A stretch of DNA of 64,000 nt from Coprinopsis marcescibilis (taxonomy: Eukaryota; Basidiomycota; Agaricomycetes; Agaricales; Psathyrellaceae): positions 1 to 64,000 of the forward strand of contig ML210245.1 in the NCBI GenBank assembly GCA_004369085.1, read 5' to 3'. The position numbers were made by a program, and so were the translations under genes. Below, in pieces: positions 35,076 through 46,821 of the stretch; positions within the stretch are counted from its first letter, which is position 1; each line of letters opens with the position of its first letter. The notes under the pieces are model-generated. The model was given only the letters and a program-made list of their open reading frames with translations, was not told where the DNA came from and made no database searches.

Positions 35076-36721
35076 ATGCATTCCCAGTTTCTCAATGATG
35101 CCCCCGAATATCAAAGAAGAGTGCAAACTCCTTTTGCGCCAACAAAGGTCAGGCGACCGAACGCTTCCACAATTCAGCCCTTCCATTATCCTTAACTAAA
35201 CAACGTTCAAAGGTGACTCTGGCTGAGATACAAGCTGCAGTACCTAAGCGCCTGTTCGGGAGGAGCACCTTCACGGCGCTCATGTATGTCTTTCGCGACA
35301 TCTTATGCGCAACAGTTGTATACAAATTGGGTTGGCAGATAGCCCCAATGATCAATGGTGTCATCATCGCTGGTTGGCCTGACCTTGCGGCATACCTTCT
35401 GAAATGTGGACTGTGGGGACTCTACTGGTACACCCAAGGTATCATCCTTGCTGGGTGGTGGTGCTTGGCCCATGAAGCTGGACATGGCACACTTTCTCCT
35501 TATCCGTGGGTCAACCATGTCGTTGGCTTTTCAATGCAGACGGTTCGTCGTTGTCATTGGAAATCAATCGTTTCTATGCTGAAAGTTCCTGGTAGTTCCT
35601 CCTGGCTCCGTACTTTGCATGGAGATCGACGCACCGCAGGCATCACAAAGCCACTTCGTCCGTTGAGCGCGACGAGAATTATGTGCCTCGAACAAGGTCG
35701 GGCTATGGCTTACCTTCGAGGTACACCGCTATACCATCTGATTACCACGAGGTCTTCGAGGATGCGCCGGTATATACGCTACTGTGTCTACTATTCATGC
35801 AGGCGCTGGGGTGGCAGTACTACCTATTGACCAACGTGTGGGGAAACCCCTCATATCCACCGGGAACTAATGTAGGTTTGCTACTTAATATGGACGAGGC
35901 TATTGGATGAGCTACTTATTTAAAGCAGCACTTCAATCCATCTTCTCCTCTATTCAAGCCTAATGAACGAAATGGAATCATTGCTTCCAATGTCGGCCTT
36001 GCTATTATGGCGTTTTTGCTGTATTGGTGGGGCTCGGGGGTTGGACCTGGGAACTTCTTTGCATTTTACTTTGTTCCCTACATAGTAAGTGGGCGGGCCT
36101 TGTTGTCTGTATCTTGGCTTACGCGTTTTATAGCTAGCCAATCACTGGATCGTGATAATCACCTACTTGCAACATACCGACCCAACAATTCCGCATTACC
36201 GGAGGGAACAATGGACCTTCCTGCGCGGCGCTCTGTCCACAGTGGACCGACCTCTGCTCGGATGGGTAGGGCGCTTCTTCCTTCATAACGTCTGTCATGA
36301 TCATGTATGTTGCATCGACCTTCTGGACTGTATGGGTCTGATCCCTCACACACTGTTGAACAACACAGATTGCTCATCACATCTTCTCAAGCATTCCATT
36401 TTGTGAGTCAGATTCATTGCTTAGAGAGCTTTTTAGGAAATCTGAAGACCATGCAGACAACCAGCCCCAAGTTACAGAGGCGATAAAGAAGGTCCTCGGG
36501 GATGACTACATCTACGATTCCACGGTATTTTGCACTCTCAAAGATGATATGTACTTGAGATGTCTCACAATTCGCCTCTACAGAATACTTACCGTTCACT
36601 CTATCGCAATTTCACCCAATGCTGCCTCATAGAAGACGATGGGGACATTCTGTTCTACAAAAACGAACAGGGAAGAGCGGCTCGTGATCTCCTAGAGGCA
36701 ACTGTTGTAGAGCTTCACTAA
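35076..36721 (+). CDS. Fatty acid desaturase, tandem copy 2
   Basis: Eight exons, 35076-35147, 35213-35542, 35596-35871, 35929-36084, 36134-36304, 36369-36402, 36457-36524 and 36584-36721, give 414 aa. Exons 1 to 7 have exactly the same lengths as those of the copy at 32102 (72, 330, 276, 156, 171, 34 and 68 nt); the last is six nucleotides shorter. Histidine boxes are HEAGH, THRRHH and HDHIAHH. The second box differs from its sister's THHAHH, replacing two residues inside the diiron site, which may tune activity. The TYLQHTDP motif also differs from the sister's TYLHHSDP. Both keep every metal-ligand histidine, so both look active. Substrate and product are unknown. Confidence 0.92.
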
Positions 36722-37325
36722 TGGTAAAGCCGTTTGCCCTGCCACTATTATTTATGAAAGTCGACCTATCCGTATATATATTTGATCTGAACAAGTGCAT
36801 TTGAGTGCCGCCTGCGCCGCAATGGAAGCATAACTTATGCGGGCTGGACCCAGAAGTAGGCTTTCTGTTTCAAGTGAGACCTTGCCCACAATGTCGGGTT
36901 CTACGACAGACGTCTACAAGGACCATCAACCCTGGTGGAGTCTAGATCTAAACGGCCCGAGGCGAGCTCTAGACTTTAAGGACTTGAATGAGAATAGGGT
37001 CGAAGTGGTCGCTCACGATGATGGGAGAGTATCCAGGTAATACGCCCACGGTGCACAGTGGGTTCGGGCTTTCCGAACAGTCGGTATCCACAGATGCTCC
37101 ATCGTGATCAATAATGAAAGGTTCCAACTAGGACGCTGTGATCTGTACTGCTTGACGTTCGATGAAAGCCTATTTCAGATGTGACGAAAGATAAAATATA
37201 CAGATAATCTACAATGGTACAAGTTAATGGGTATGCAATGGTAAGTTCGTGATGAATGCTGAGTTATCGTCCTGTCTCGTGGTGTAAAGGAGATGCTGGT
37301 ATGTTAGCTGATGCAGCCAGTTTAT
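36722..37325. other. Intergenic region
   Basis: Convergent 3' flanks of a desaturase gene and the cytochrome oxidase gene. Nothing recognised. Confidence 0.4.
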
Positions 37326-37680
37326 CTATGGGTTGAGGAGCCCGCCCGGTCGGTGCCTGGGAGAGTGAAGGGTTAACCGCTCGTCAAACCGTGTCCAAGG
37401 CCAGTGCTCGCACCATTTCCACCAGATAGCAACGAACGGGATCGAGAAAGCAAGGCCCATGTAAGTGCCCATCTTCACAGCAAGTGTCTTGTTTGTCGTC
37501 GTGGTGAAGTTGAAGGGGAAATGCTGCGAACGACGAGGGCGCTCATCAGTCAACCAATCACACCCTGGAGAATTGTCAGAGGTGACATACCCAATTAGGC
37601 CCATTGTGGATCTGGCGGCGGGCAACGACTTGTGTCTGTCTCATGGACCTTCTAAGAGCGACAGTGGCGAGGGTCGACAT
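37326..37680 (-). CDS. Cytochrome c oxidase subunit VIIc (yeast Cox8 type)
   Basis: Three exons on the minus strand, 37680-37591, 37523-37414 and 37356-37326, give 76 aa, right for this small subunit. An Arg-rich presequence (STLATVALRRSMRQTQVVARRQIHNGPN) is followed by the conserved HFPFNFTTTTNKTLAVKMG and one transmembrane span (YMGLAFSIPFVAIWWKW). The second intron is 57 nt, a multiple of three, so reading through it leaves an open frame; splicing gives the more family-like end WWKWHRPGGLLNP. The protein crosses the inner mitochondrial membrane once in complex IV. It is a housekeeping gene amid accessory genes. Confidence 0.88.
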
Positions 37681-38238
37681 TGTTTATGAGTCCACGACTG
37701 AGAGGTGTTGGAAGTGGGTGAGGAAGGATGGTTTACGGCCTGTAGGGCTTCGATTGTCCATTATATAGGTTCTGTGAAGAACTCGACCAATCGAAGACCT
37801 TATGCCTGGCCTTCTGACCTCAGAACATCATGGGCTCTTGTCACGAGTTCAAAATGTATCGTAAGTCGTGTGAAGATGCATGCTGCTCTATTCATTTTAG
37901 GCATGACAGGCTGGACAAGGCGACGACAGTCGAGTTCTGGTTCTGGATCAGAAGACTGCCAAGCTTCGCATTGATGGTGGCTATGACGTCTTGGTCACAA
38001 GATAGGGGCCTCCCACCACGACAGTAACTCAATGCTGATTGTCTGTCTCGAACACGGAGGAATGTAATTAATAGATTTCGTAGGTGCGATGCCTGGGTGC
38101 GTTATTGTCCCAAAGATACAGATACTAACCTGTCAGAACTAAAAATGAAAGTATCAGAGAGGTATCAAGTCCCAGAACTTCAAGCTGCGACAGAGTCCAC
38201 AAGTATACAAAAGATGCAAGAGGGAATTGGGTCCTGCC
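37681..38238. other. Intergenic region
   Basis: 5' flank of the cytochrome oxidase gene and 3' flank of the next minus-strand gene. Nothing recognised. Confidence 0.4.
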
Positions 38239-39295
38239 CTAATACGTAGGTGAATCGGCCCCTAGTGTCTCTATTCGAATGTCAGGGTTGGAACCAGCGG
38301 TGGAGTCTCGCGTATTCTGCGAGCGTGGGCTAGTAAGCTGGGAGGTCATGATCGACGACAGGAAGCTCAGGCTAAGGGCAGAGAGCACATTGTTCCGATT
38401 CATTGTCGAAGATAACTGCTTCGGTGGAGAGCGCAATGTTGTTGGATACCGGCCTGGCCTATGAGTCCCTGATCCCAGACATTGTGACTCGAGCATGCTG
38501 CATTGCATGGACGGTCCTGGACTTTCGTCAGCTCCCATTTATTACTAGCCAAGGGAAAGTGCAGATGTACTGACCGTGTGCATGAATTGTGTTTGGGTAG
38601 TAGGCCTTCACTGGGGGATCGAGAATTTCCGATCTTGTCGCCTTGACTCTACGCCGATGGCGTATGAAGCTAAACGCAAGGATAGCAAGGGCCACCAACG
38701 CGACGCCCCCTAGTGTACCTCCAATAATCACCCCCGGGTGAGACGTGATAGCTCCATTGCCCTGCGATGGAGGGACATCAACATCAACTGAGTCTTTTGT
38801 GCCCGGTGCCGCAGTGTTCTCTCCATGAAGCATGAAAGAGTCCAGCCAGAGCTCGCCCACTACATGCCTGATAATTAGAAAATGCGGGCCAAACGGGAGA
38901 TCGGTGATTTGATAAAAGGTAGAGTTGTACTGAGGTTCGTCGCGTGGGGTACCTTCAAAGCGACTCTCTGTCGTTGAATTCGTATCGACCATGTATACTG
39001 AGACTGGCGCAATACCGCTGTTGGCGCGAATTGAGGCGATTGTCCCAAGTACAGATATCCCAGTACCTGGTCGGCCGTCGTTGAAATGAGTTTGTTTTTC
39101 TGCAGCGACGACATCTCAAGTCTCACCAGTAAACCTGACGACCGCGACAGCGCCAGGGACAGAAGGCAAGCTCGTAGTCGACCTAAACTCGTTGAAGTCT
39201 CCATGTGCCCCCCAGCCGTTTGCAGGAGTGAGTATGACTGCATCGTCTTTATCGTCAATCTGGCGTCCCTGTTGAAGTATTATTGGCTGCGACAT
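38239..39295 (-). CDS. Single-pass membrane protein, beta-domain family, copy 1
   Basis: Exons 39295-39127, 39066-38571 and 38521-38239 give 315 aa. The N-terminal domain begins near IDDKDDAVILTPANGWG and has the family core AVAVVRFTG|TGISVLGTIA, then NSTTESRF, FYQITDLPFGPHFLII and GELWLDSFMLHGE; alternating strands suggest a jelly-roll sandwich. A hydrophobic span (GVIIGGTLGGVALVALAILA) then leads to HRRRVK, so the basic side is probably cytoplasmic. There is no obvious signal peptide, as in its paralogs. The third exon's phase works only with the GTACAT donor at 38570 rather than the GTCAGT at 38574, so the tail is less certain than the rest. The family is expanded in Agaricomycetes and its function is unknown. 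Confidence 0.82.
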
Positions 39296-39730
39296 TTCGA
39301 ATCGAGGGTGTTTCTACGTGAATATTTGATGGGCGAAGGATATTTATATGCACAGAGAACGCTATAAGCTGTGTTCGCGGGGTGGGATGCGTGGGATTAG
39401 GAATTTCGACGAAGTCGCACAGGGACTTTCGCGATGGAACCATCCCCAGGGGTGTTGCCACCTGCGGCGACGACGGAGTTCTGCATGAGAGCTCTGTAGA
39501 TAATACATAGTGACGAGGTTCTCAGAAACCTTCCAAGATGATGTCCGATAGTATGTGTGAGACGCACTGTCTGTTTATAGCCTACAACAGAGCTCCATGC
39601 CGAGAAAAAGGAAAGAGAAAGGAGGAAAAATGACTAATAATAGGTATCAAGTATAGTAGTGCCAAGGGTATCGATGAAACATCGACGTTGGTACAGGTTC
39701 TAAGTTGCCATGTCCAAGCCCAAAACTCGT
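39296..39730. other. Intergenic region
   Basis: 5' flank of copy 1 and 3' flank of copy 2. Nothing recognised. Confidence 0.4.
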
Positions 39731-40810
39731 TCATGAGGCCGCGCTGTAAGCAGGTGGAGGAGGTGCGTCTCCTTCCGGGTCACGAATCCGCTCTGAGGCA
39801 GCCTCCCGTGCCTTCGAGTAGACACCCGATCCTTGCTGAGGTGGAGGGGGAAGCGGAGGTTGTGATTGTGCACTCGAGGTAGCATAGTTGGAGCTGTAAC
39901 TTGACTGGGCATAATTAGAAGTCAGAACGGGTTGCGGTTGCGGTTGCTGCTGCTGCTGCTGCGCCTGGGGGTTAAAAGAGGTCGTCAAGTATCCAGGGGA
40001 TGTGAGCGAGTGCATTTCTGGTTGATAGTTGTATTGGGAGTGCGGTTGGTCCTGGTATTGAGGCTGAGGTTGAGGTTGCTCTGAAAAGGGGTGAGTCGGA
40101 CCATCATTTACTGATCAGGAAGGCACACACCGTATCTGGGCGCGTGAAGGAAAGGGTCGACGGGACTGGGATCCAGGTTGACGCTCACGCGAGGCCTCTT
40201 CGCCTTCTTCCTTCGCCAAAGCAGGAAGAAACCCACCAACAGAGCAGCTATGAAAGCGACACCTCCAACAACTCCACCGACGATGGCCCCTGTCGACGGC
40301 GCATCAGTTGAGGATGACTGCGGGGTTTGCGTGGGGCCATTTCCTGGGCTCGTGTTCGGATTGTTTTCGCCAAATATAACGAACCAATCCAGCCACAGCT
40401 CGCCCGACTCTTGGGTTATCGTTAAGAAATGGGGCCCATGAGGAAGGTCTAAGATTTGATAGAAAGTGATGTTACGCCGAGCGTCGTTTTGAAGTTGCGT
40501 TCCGCGGTACACTGAAGCTGTCGTTGAATTAGAGTCAACCACATATCTAGAAGTTGGGACCGTGTTGTTTGCGTTGATAGCTGCTATGGTCCCCAATACT
40601 TGAATGCCAGTCCCTAAGTGAAGGTTAAATGGCGTGTCCCGGTTAAATAGTCAAACCCGCACCTGTGAAGCGTACTACAGCGACACCACCAGGCACATCT
40701 GCCCGAGACGTGGTGGAGTTGAACTCTTCGATGACACCGTGCCTACTCCAACCACCTTCCGGACTGTAGGTAACAGCGGGATCTGTATCATCGATAGGTC
40801 GTCTAGACAT
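39731..40810 (-). CDS. Single-pass membrane protein, beta-domain family, copy 2, PPxY tail
   Basis: Exons 40810-40663, 40613-40131 and 40080-39731 give 326 aa. The beta domain (IDDTDPAVTYSPEGGWS...VVRFTG|TGIQVLGTIAA...NITFYQILDLPHGPHFLTI...GELWLDWF) is the clearest in the window. A Ser/Thr/Pro stalk, a membrane span (GAIVGGVVGGVAFIAALLVG) and a basic WRRKKAKRPR stop-transfer follow. The third exon encodes a long Gln/Pro-rich cytoplasmic tail with a polyglutamine run from a CAG microsatellite (near 39946) and ends in DAPPPPAYSAAS. PPAY is a PPxY motif, the ligand for WW domains such as those of Rsp5/NEDD4 ubiquitin ligases. This supports a receptor-like or sorting role, by inference. Both introns are phase 1. 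Confidence 0.85.
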
Positions 40811-41741
40811 AGTTTGCGTTGGCAAACTTGGTGAATCGATCGTCAATCTGTTATTCCTTCAATCTGATTGAGAATTAAAGAGCAGAGTGAAAGAAAATCC
40901 GGGAGAATTGAGAGGGATAAGCCGCTGGGCTGTTGCTGGTGTGAGGGCGAGAGGCAATGAACGCTCTATTAAAATCTGTCCGCCAGCTCACTGGCTCGCT
41001 TGACCAAGTGCTGTGGCACTGCTGTTGCCCCGGGTTTGACGGCTCCCTATCATTGATCCTTGAATTCAATGATCCCTGTCGTTATGTTACAGAGTAGCAG
41101 ACCAGCCCATGGCACAATGTCCCGAGTGTGACTCTGCACATACTTACCTGCAGACATAATGGGCGGAAGATCTTCCACGGTAACGAACAGCTGGTTGCTG
41201 GGTGGTTGAAATTTCGAAGATTGTGCCTGATTAATCTAATCTATTTCTGTTCTGTAATCTAATCCCCATCTAATCTCTCAATCTAATCTTGTTTCATTCC
41301 CTGGCCAACAAGCGCCAATGCTTGGTTAGCTGGTACATAGTCACTACATGGGCGATTGACATTCTATAGCCAAAACTTAACCCATAAACCCCAAAAGAAT
41401 AGCCAGCCCGACTGCGACAGGTCTCCCCGAATTCCGGTTGGCATCAGGAATTGAACCAACCTCAGTCACTTTTGCCGGATGGCGTATGGGACCTGTGCCA
41501 ACCCATCGTGGCAAAGAGCCCGATTCAGAGCTGGCGGAGATCGTGGTCTGGGCTATGGTTCATGATTAAGGGGGACAGTAGGTGGTGTTTGGGACCGATG
41601 TACGTCGTGCAAATGTTCGTTGCTGGCGAGTTGATTAGCCTCTGGAGAGTCGAAGCATACTGGTAGCTTGTTGGTTGTGAAGGACGACCTGAAAAGCGTA
41701 AAAGATGAAGATGAAGATGTAATGACACGGGACGACCAGAA
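40811..41741. other. Intergenic region with TAATC repeats
   Basis: No gene. TAATCTAATC-type repeats are dense at 41231-41289. Confidence 0.45.
41231..41289. repeat. TAATC-rich region
   Basis: Six or so copies of (T)AATCTAATC or CTAATC separated by short spacers. Confidence 0.6.
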
Positions 41742-42479
41742 TCAAGACATCCTCCGCTTCCCATGGCTATTGACCGAGGGGTTTGGGTCAACGTCAAAGG
41801 GTCTGGGCTCCATGGTAATGCCGTGCAATTTCTTCTTCTTCTTCGTTCGATGTCGAACGTAGAAGAATGCCAGGGCAACGAGTACACAGAACCCAAGCGT
41901 CCCAAGTACTGCGCCGATCAAGGGGCCGACTAACGAAGGTGAGCTCTGAGTCGAGCTCTGAGATGAGTTCTGTGGAGGGTCCTGTATGGTAGGGGTTTTA
42001 CCAACAGGATCATCGAGAACTAAGCTTCTTGCCCCATGGATCAAAAACGAGTCAAGCCAAAGCAGACCCTAGACATCAGTTATGGTCAGATTATGCTGAC
42101 CATGAGGCAAGTCCGAGATCTCGTAGAACGTAATTCGCCGACGAATATCCGTTTGGTTCTGGCGTCCCCGAAACGGCGTATAAGTCGTAATATCGTCGTC
42201 GAGGATGTACGTAGATGTTGGGGACGTGCTGTTTATTGCGAATGCCGCGATTGTGCCCATAACGCGAATGCCTGTGCCTAAATACGAGATATCAGGAAGC
42301 CAGACTTGGACGCGCATTCTGTCAGAGTTACACATGCCTTCAAATTGAACGATGGCGAATGCCCCTGTTCGGCTAATTTCGTTGTGGACTGGAACTCTTA
42401 CCCCTTGATCCAGCCAACCTCCCGCAGGAAAGTAAGTCACCGCTGTGTCTCTATCATAAATTTGCCGTTCCGAAGACAT
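41742..42479 (-). pseudogene. Single-pass membrane protein, copy 3, with in-frame TAG
   Basis: Exons 42479-42338 and 42277-41742 align end to end with copies 1 and 2: RDTAVTYFPAGGWLDQG, AFAIVQFEG|TGIRVMGTIAA, ITFYEISDLPHGQHNLTI, then LLWLDSFLIHG and a membrane span with basic VRHRTKKKKK. A TAG at 42071-42069 interrupts the frame between HNLTITDV and GLLWLDS, where the paralogs read straight through without an intron. Everything after the stop stays in frame (226 codons in total, TAG included). The first intron starts with GC rather than GT if it follows the family boundary. Either the gene has recently been inactivated, the base is an error, or the stop is read through. No tail exon like that of copy 2 was found. 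Confidence 0.72.
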
Positions 42480-43374
42480 GTTGTAGCCCGAGATTTCTGT
42501 ATGCTTTGGGACTCTACTGGACGGAACGAGGGTCGGAGGGCGGTCATGACATGGGATCCGCAGCAAAAGACACCTCTATAACACAGTGACCGGGTGTCCG
42601 TGCAGCGTGCAGTGCGGCCTCAATCGTGTTGATCTGGAACAGTGATGGAAGATTGCACCGACCGAGTCCACTCCCCCGCACCGTCGCGTTTGACGCTTTA
42701 TTATAGATAAATAACTAATACTCGTTCGCTGGAGCTCGGAGAGGTTCCCACTACAGCCTACTAAGCCATCCTCCTGTGTTTACCAGAAGTTAGAACACAC
42801 TCTGAGAGGGGTATGATATCGTCTCGCCCAAGCATCGAGGAATGTAATAATCATCAGAATTGCAGTGTCCCTTTGAATATGAAATGATGGATCTCTCTCT
42901 ACTAAAATACATACTTACTATGTACTACAATGGGTTAGTATTGTCCAAAAATATAGAATCTTATAGATGCAATGTCCTATCCAGTGTCCTGATTAATCAG
43001 ATGCGTATCGTAAGTGTGCAGCGCTACTGTGCAATGAGGTGTTATGGTATAAAATGGGCTGAGGTGGGCGTGAAATGGTATACAAAACAGATTGTAGTCG
43101 TTCAATCGTCTCCAATCGTCCGACAGCCTCCTGGTTTAAATTGCCAAGCGATGAGGGCCTAAGCAGGCTCGCGTCATCGTAGCGCCCATGTGCTGCGCAA
43201 TGTGTTGCTCCGATGATGCCGTGCGCAGGGCTTGGTCTGGGCGCTATGATGCGGAAAATTTCAAGGCGCATTTGAAAATGCAGTTCACAACTTGAACACC
43301 GGAACCTTCGTAGTCCTCGGTTATGCTGGCCTACAGCACCCAACAGGAATCCGACCCACCCTCATCGGATCCGG
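42480..43374. other. Intergenic region
   Basis: No gene seen in about 0.9 kb, which is AT-rich around 42700-43000. Confidence 0.4.
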
Positions 43375-44609
43375 CTACTGAGCATCGCCACCACGAACCG
43401 TCAGCTCAGCCTTCTTTTCTGCATCCACCCGCTTATAGGTGATGGTGTCAGTGCTGGGCCTCCCGTGCGTCATATCTGAGGACGCGGACGTCTGACGGCT
43501 GTTCGAGCCCCTGGTGAAAGCAGTCGAAGTTGACAGATGTCTTGTCACAAACGATACCGAAGGGAAGTTTCTCCGCTCTGGATACTCCTCTTGAGGCGTT
43601 TTAATCCACGACTCGACAGAACGCGCATCAAGTTTCCGCCATTCATCGAGCAGCTTTGTGCCCTCGCCCGCCTCTGGAGCTGGCAGACTAGGTAGCGGCT
43701 TCACGAGTGCATTTGTCCAGTCTGAGGCCTCTTCTTCTCGTTGGGCTATAACATATAACGCAGAGAGAGAGTTTAGCATGGTTTTGGATCATGCGTCCGA
43801 ATGACTTGTGGTTGACAGAACTCACCTGCTTCAATCACAGCTCTCTTCTTCCTCCTCCTCCGCACAAGAAAGATGACCAAAATGACAAGTCCAACAATAA
43901 ACGCCACCGACGCAATTGAAGCAACCACCAAAGTCGCCACATTCACCCCCTGCGCTCCTTGCTCCCCGGACCTATCGCCCCTCCCCAGATCCCCAGTCGG
44001 AATCGCAAACACCGTCGAAGTCACCGGCTCCCCACCCCCCGGACTCAGAGTGGTCACATCAGTCGCGGTTAGATTGTGTTCCGGCAACATCGTCCCCGTA
44101 ATCCTGAAATAGTCGAAGCGGAACATGCCATCGGGGGACTGGTTGGTGATGGCGAGGGTGTGCAGGCCGGGGAAGAGGGCCGTCTCTTCGATGGCGCGAT
44201 AGTTGAACACGGTTGGGCCCGAACCAGGCCAGAAGTCGCCCGCTACTTCGTTGTTGTCTGCATCTCGTATTGTGTATTGGAAGGCTGGGGTGCCTTCGTG
44301 ATTGACCTGGCCTGTTATCGTGCCGAACACCTGGATTCCGGTACCTAAAGTTCGGAGTCATAGCGATATTAGCAGGGCTAGAGTTTTCAATGATGTGTTG
44401 AGGAAGAAGGGGTGTGATGGGGGGACGAAGGATATGATAGCGCTGTACGCACCATTGAAGGTGAGTGTTACTGATGCGTCGGGGACGAGCGACATTGTGG
44501 ACGTCCCGTTGTGCTCCCGCCCTGCACTGTGCGAGAGCCAAGCACCAGGCGGTGCCCACTGGATTGCGGGACTGCGGTCATCGAGAATATACCACGTAAC
44601 TTCCGCCAT
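43375..44609 (-). CDS. Single-pass membrane protein, beta-domain family, copy 4 (divergent)
   Basis: Exons 44609-44453, 44344-43826 and 43745-43375 give 348 aa. The beta domain is more divergent: ILDDRSPAIQWAPPGAWLS, SVTLTFNG|TGIQVFGTITG, then FNYRAIEETALFPGLHTLAI and FRFDYFRITG. It keeps the phase 1 intron after F-x-G. A Gly/Thr/Pro stalk is followed by the membrane span LVVASIASVAFIVGLVILVIFLV, RRRRKKR, and a third exon encoding a longer cytoplasmic tail (DWTNALVKPLPSLPAPEAGEG...) with Ser/Thr-rich sequence but no PPxY. Its first intron is 108 nt, about twice the window's norm. It is the most upstream of the four head-to-tail copies. Confidence 0.83.
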
Positions 44610-45666
44610 AATAACAAGTCAGTGTGTATACACTAGGTTTCCTGCAACCACCACTATCTTCGGCGCCCTTCTCCTTCTCTATATCGATAGCTGAAATGCG
44701 TGGGTACCAAAAGCCGGTGCGTCGGGATCTGGATTGCGTTTGTTGCCCTGGGCGGCGAAACGTGAAAATCGCCTGAAAGCCTGAAGGTGAGTATTTCGTG
44801 GGACTTCCTTGCTGGACCTTGTCAGGGAAGACAGTAAAGGGAATCGAAAGACTGTTTGCGTGAGACCCTGGGTTGTTTATGTATAGGGTTGAAACAGAGG
44901 GGTCCACCACATCGACGATAAAAGGATCCGATCTGGCTGCAACAATTTGACCGTGACAGAGACTTCGCGAAGCCGGCAGTGATGAAGACAACACGATCAA
45001 ACGGACGGGTTGGCTATGACGTACTCTACATCGCACCCTCAGGGCGATAAACCCGAATGCAAATGTTGGGCGCTGACGGGGTGCTCGGTTGGTGCACGCG
45101 TTCGCGGACGGATATAAGTATGTATGCTGAAGGAGCGTTCTACACCTGGCCGGAACTGACACACAAACAAGAGATAGCGCATGGAGGTTATACTACGAGG
45201 ATGATATTATGTTCGATGTGTGCGGAGAGCAGTAATGGGAGTCCCCACACCGTGCAAACATGTCTGCATGATGCATCAAGGTCCAAGAAGCCTCCACACC
45301 GCCATCGCAATCTCTAAGGCGGTGTCGGAGCCATCCGACCTGCGCTGGAGGCAGAGAGAATGAAGAACTCGGGAGAAGCTTCGAACGCATGATGAAAGTA
45401 TAATGAAATTATAAACAGTATTGTCACAAGAAATTATACATAAATTAGAAGCAGAATTGCAAATGACGCCAAGATAGAGGAGACTAGGGGGTGGTATTTT
45501 ACAAGCAGTATGAACGCGAGACATGTACAATATAGAATGGAAGGGAGGCTGAGCAAAGGAAGATGCTGATGAGATATGAGCGATGTGGTCGCTGAAAGCA
45601 ATACGGGAAAGCGGTGGAAATGGATAGCGATTGGATAACACACCGAGGAGACGAACATGCGTGCGC
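44610..45666. other. Intergenic region
   Basis: A minus open frame at 44578-45162 has some protein-like sequence (SDPFIVDVVDPSVSTLYINN) but no supported start or splice sites, so it is not annotated as a gene. Confidence 0.35.
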
Positions 45667-46821
45667 TTACGAATGCTTTATGGTGACCGAAATCCGTTGA
45701 CCGGGTATGCCGTGACATGGATGGCTGTTATCATCTTCAGCTGCAACGACGATAACGCCCTCGCACGGAATTTGAGCAGTGGATTCAACCAGGTGCCCTT
45801 GTTTCTTGTTCGCCCGCAGCCACCTGGCGAGTTCGGCACCCTCGAGCCCAGCGGGAGCTTTCGGCTGCTTCAACGTCTGCAGCGTCTGCAATGTCTCCTC
45901 GCCCTTGCACGTACACTTATACGTGACGACATGCTTGTTCCCTTCAGTTTTGCGCGAGGTTGGGTTTCTACGACTACCATAGCGGGTCAGAGATCGAATA
46001 GATGGAATAAGAGGGCGACAAAATACTACGCACTCGAATTGGATATTGGAGAAAGTTCTGATATCTTTCTCAACAATCCTGCATTGCGCTTTATGACCAA
46101 TGTTGTCCATCGCTATAATCGAATGATATCCACGGAATTGAAGCGGGTTCATGCTGGAAGCTTTGTTCGCAGCGGATTTGAGGGCTTTGTATAACCCCGA
46201 CGCGGTCTGATACTCCGTTCCTCGAATCTACTGGTGTCATCGGCATATTTCAAGGAATGACGCGTCGATACTCACCGAATGGTCATTATGGCTAGCTTCA
46301 GATGGTGGCGAGTCTTTGGTAACTTGCTTCAACTTCTCTTTCATCATCTGGGCCGGGAGGCGTTGTTCCTCACCCTCGAGGTCGCCAAATGGTTTATGAG
46401 ACTGTGGAGGCGCCAGTTCCTCCAGTTCCTCCAGTTCCTTCAGTTCCCCCAGTTCCTTCAGCTTCTTAGCAGCACGGTGCCCTTTGGTTGTCTGAAGTAC
46501 CGTTTTTCGCCCATCCAAAGGTGGGTAGTTCTCCTTCTTGGTCGAGTCGGTGGCGTCCTGCGGAACATTGGACAACCTCTTCACCATAGCAGCATACTCC
46601 AGTTTCTTTATCCGTCTTTTGTCGTTATTCTTCTTCCTACACGCAGTGCAGTTGACATAGACTTCAAACTCGTAGACTTCTGGCTTCCGACACGTCTTGC
46701 AAAGCTTCTTATTCGAGGAACACGGCGCATCTATGACGGGCAGCCTCCCAGTGTCGTTGAGGCCTGTGTCGGGATCATCAGAGTCATATGCCATCGAGCT
46801 CGATTGCAGCGAGGAGGACAT
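45667..46821 (-). CDS. CxxC zinc-finger-like protein of unknown function
   Basis: Exons 46821-46276, 46227-46034 and 45973-45667 give 348 aa. Residues 41-61 contain CKTC...CTAC (CxxC-x13-CxxC), followed at once by a basic KKNNDKRRIKK stretch, a layout like a small zinc-binding or DNA-binding module. A near-repeated acidic helix, LKELGELKELEELEELAPP, arises from tandem CCAGTTCCT-like repeats (46420-46470). The C-terminal half includes IRGTEYQTASGLYKALKSAANK and a second Cys pair, TYKCTCKGEET. The final intron (60 nt) is a multiple of three, so an unspliced form would also be open. Possible transcriptional regulator, by inference only; the family was not recognised. Confidence 0.78.

Noticed and set aside
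44578..45162. Minus-strand frame upstream of copy 4
   Set aside because: Partly protein-like, but it has no start, no splice partners, and overlaps the start of copy 4.
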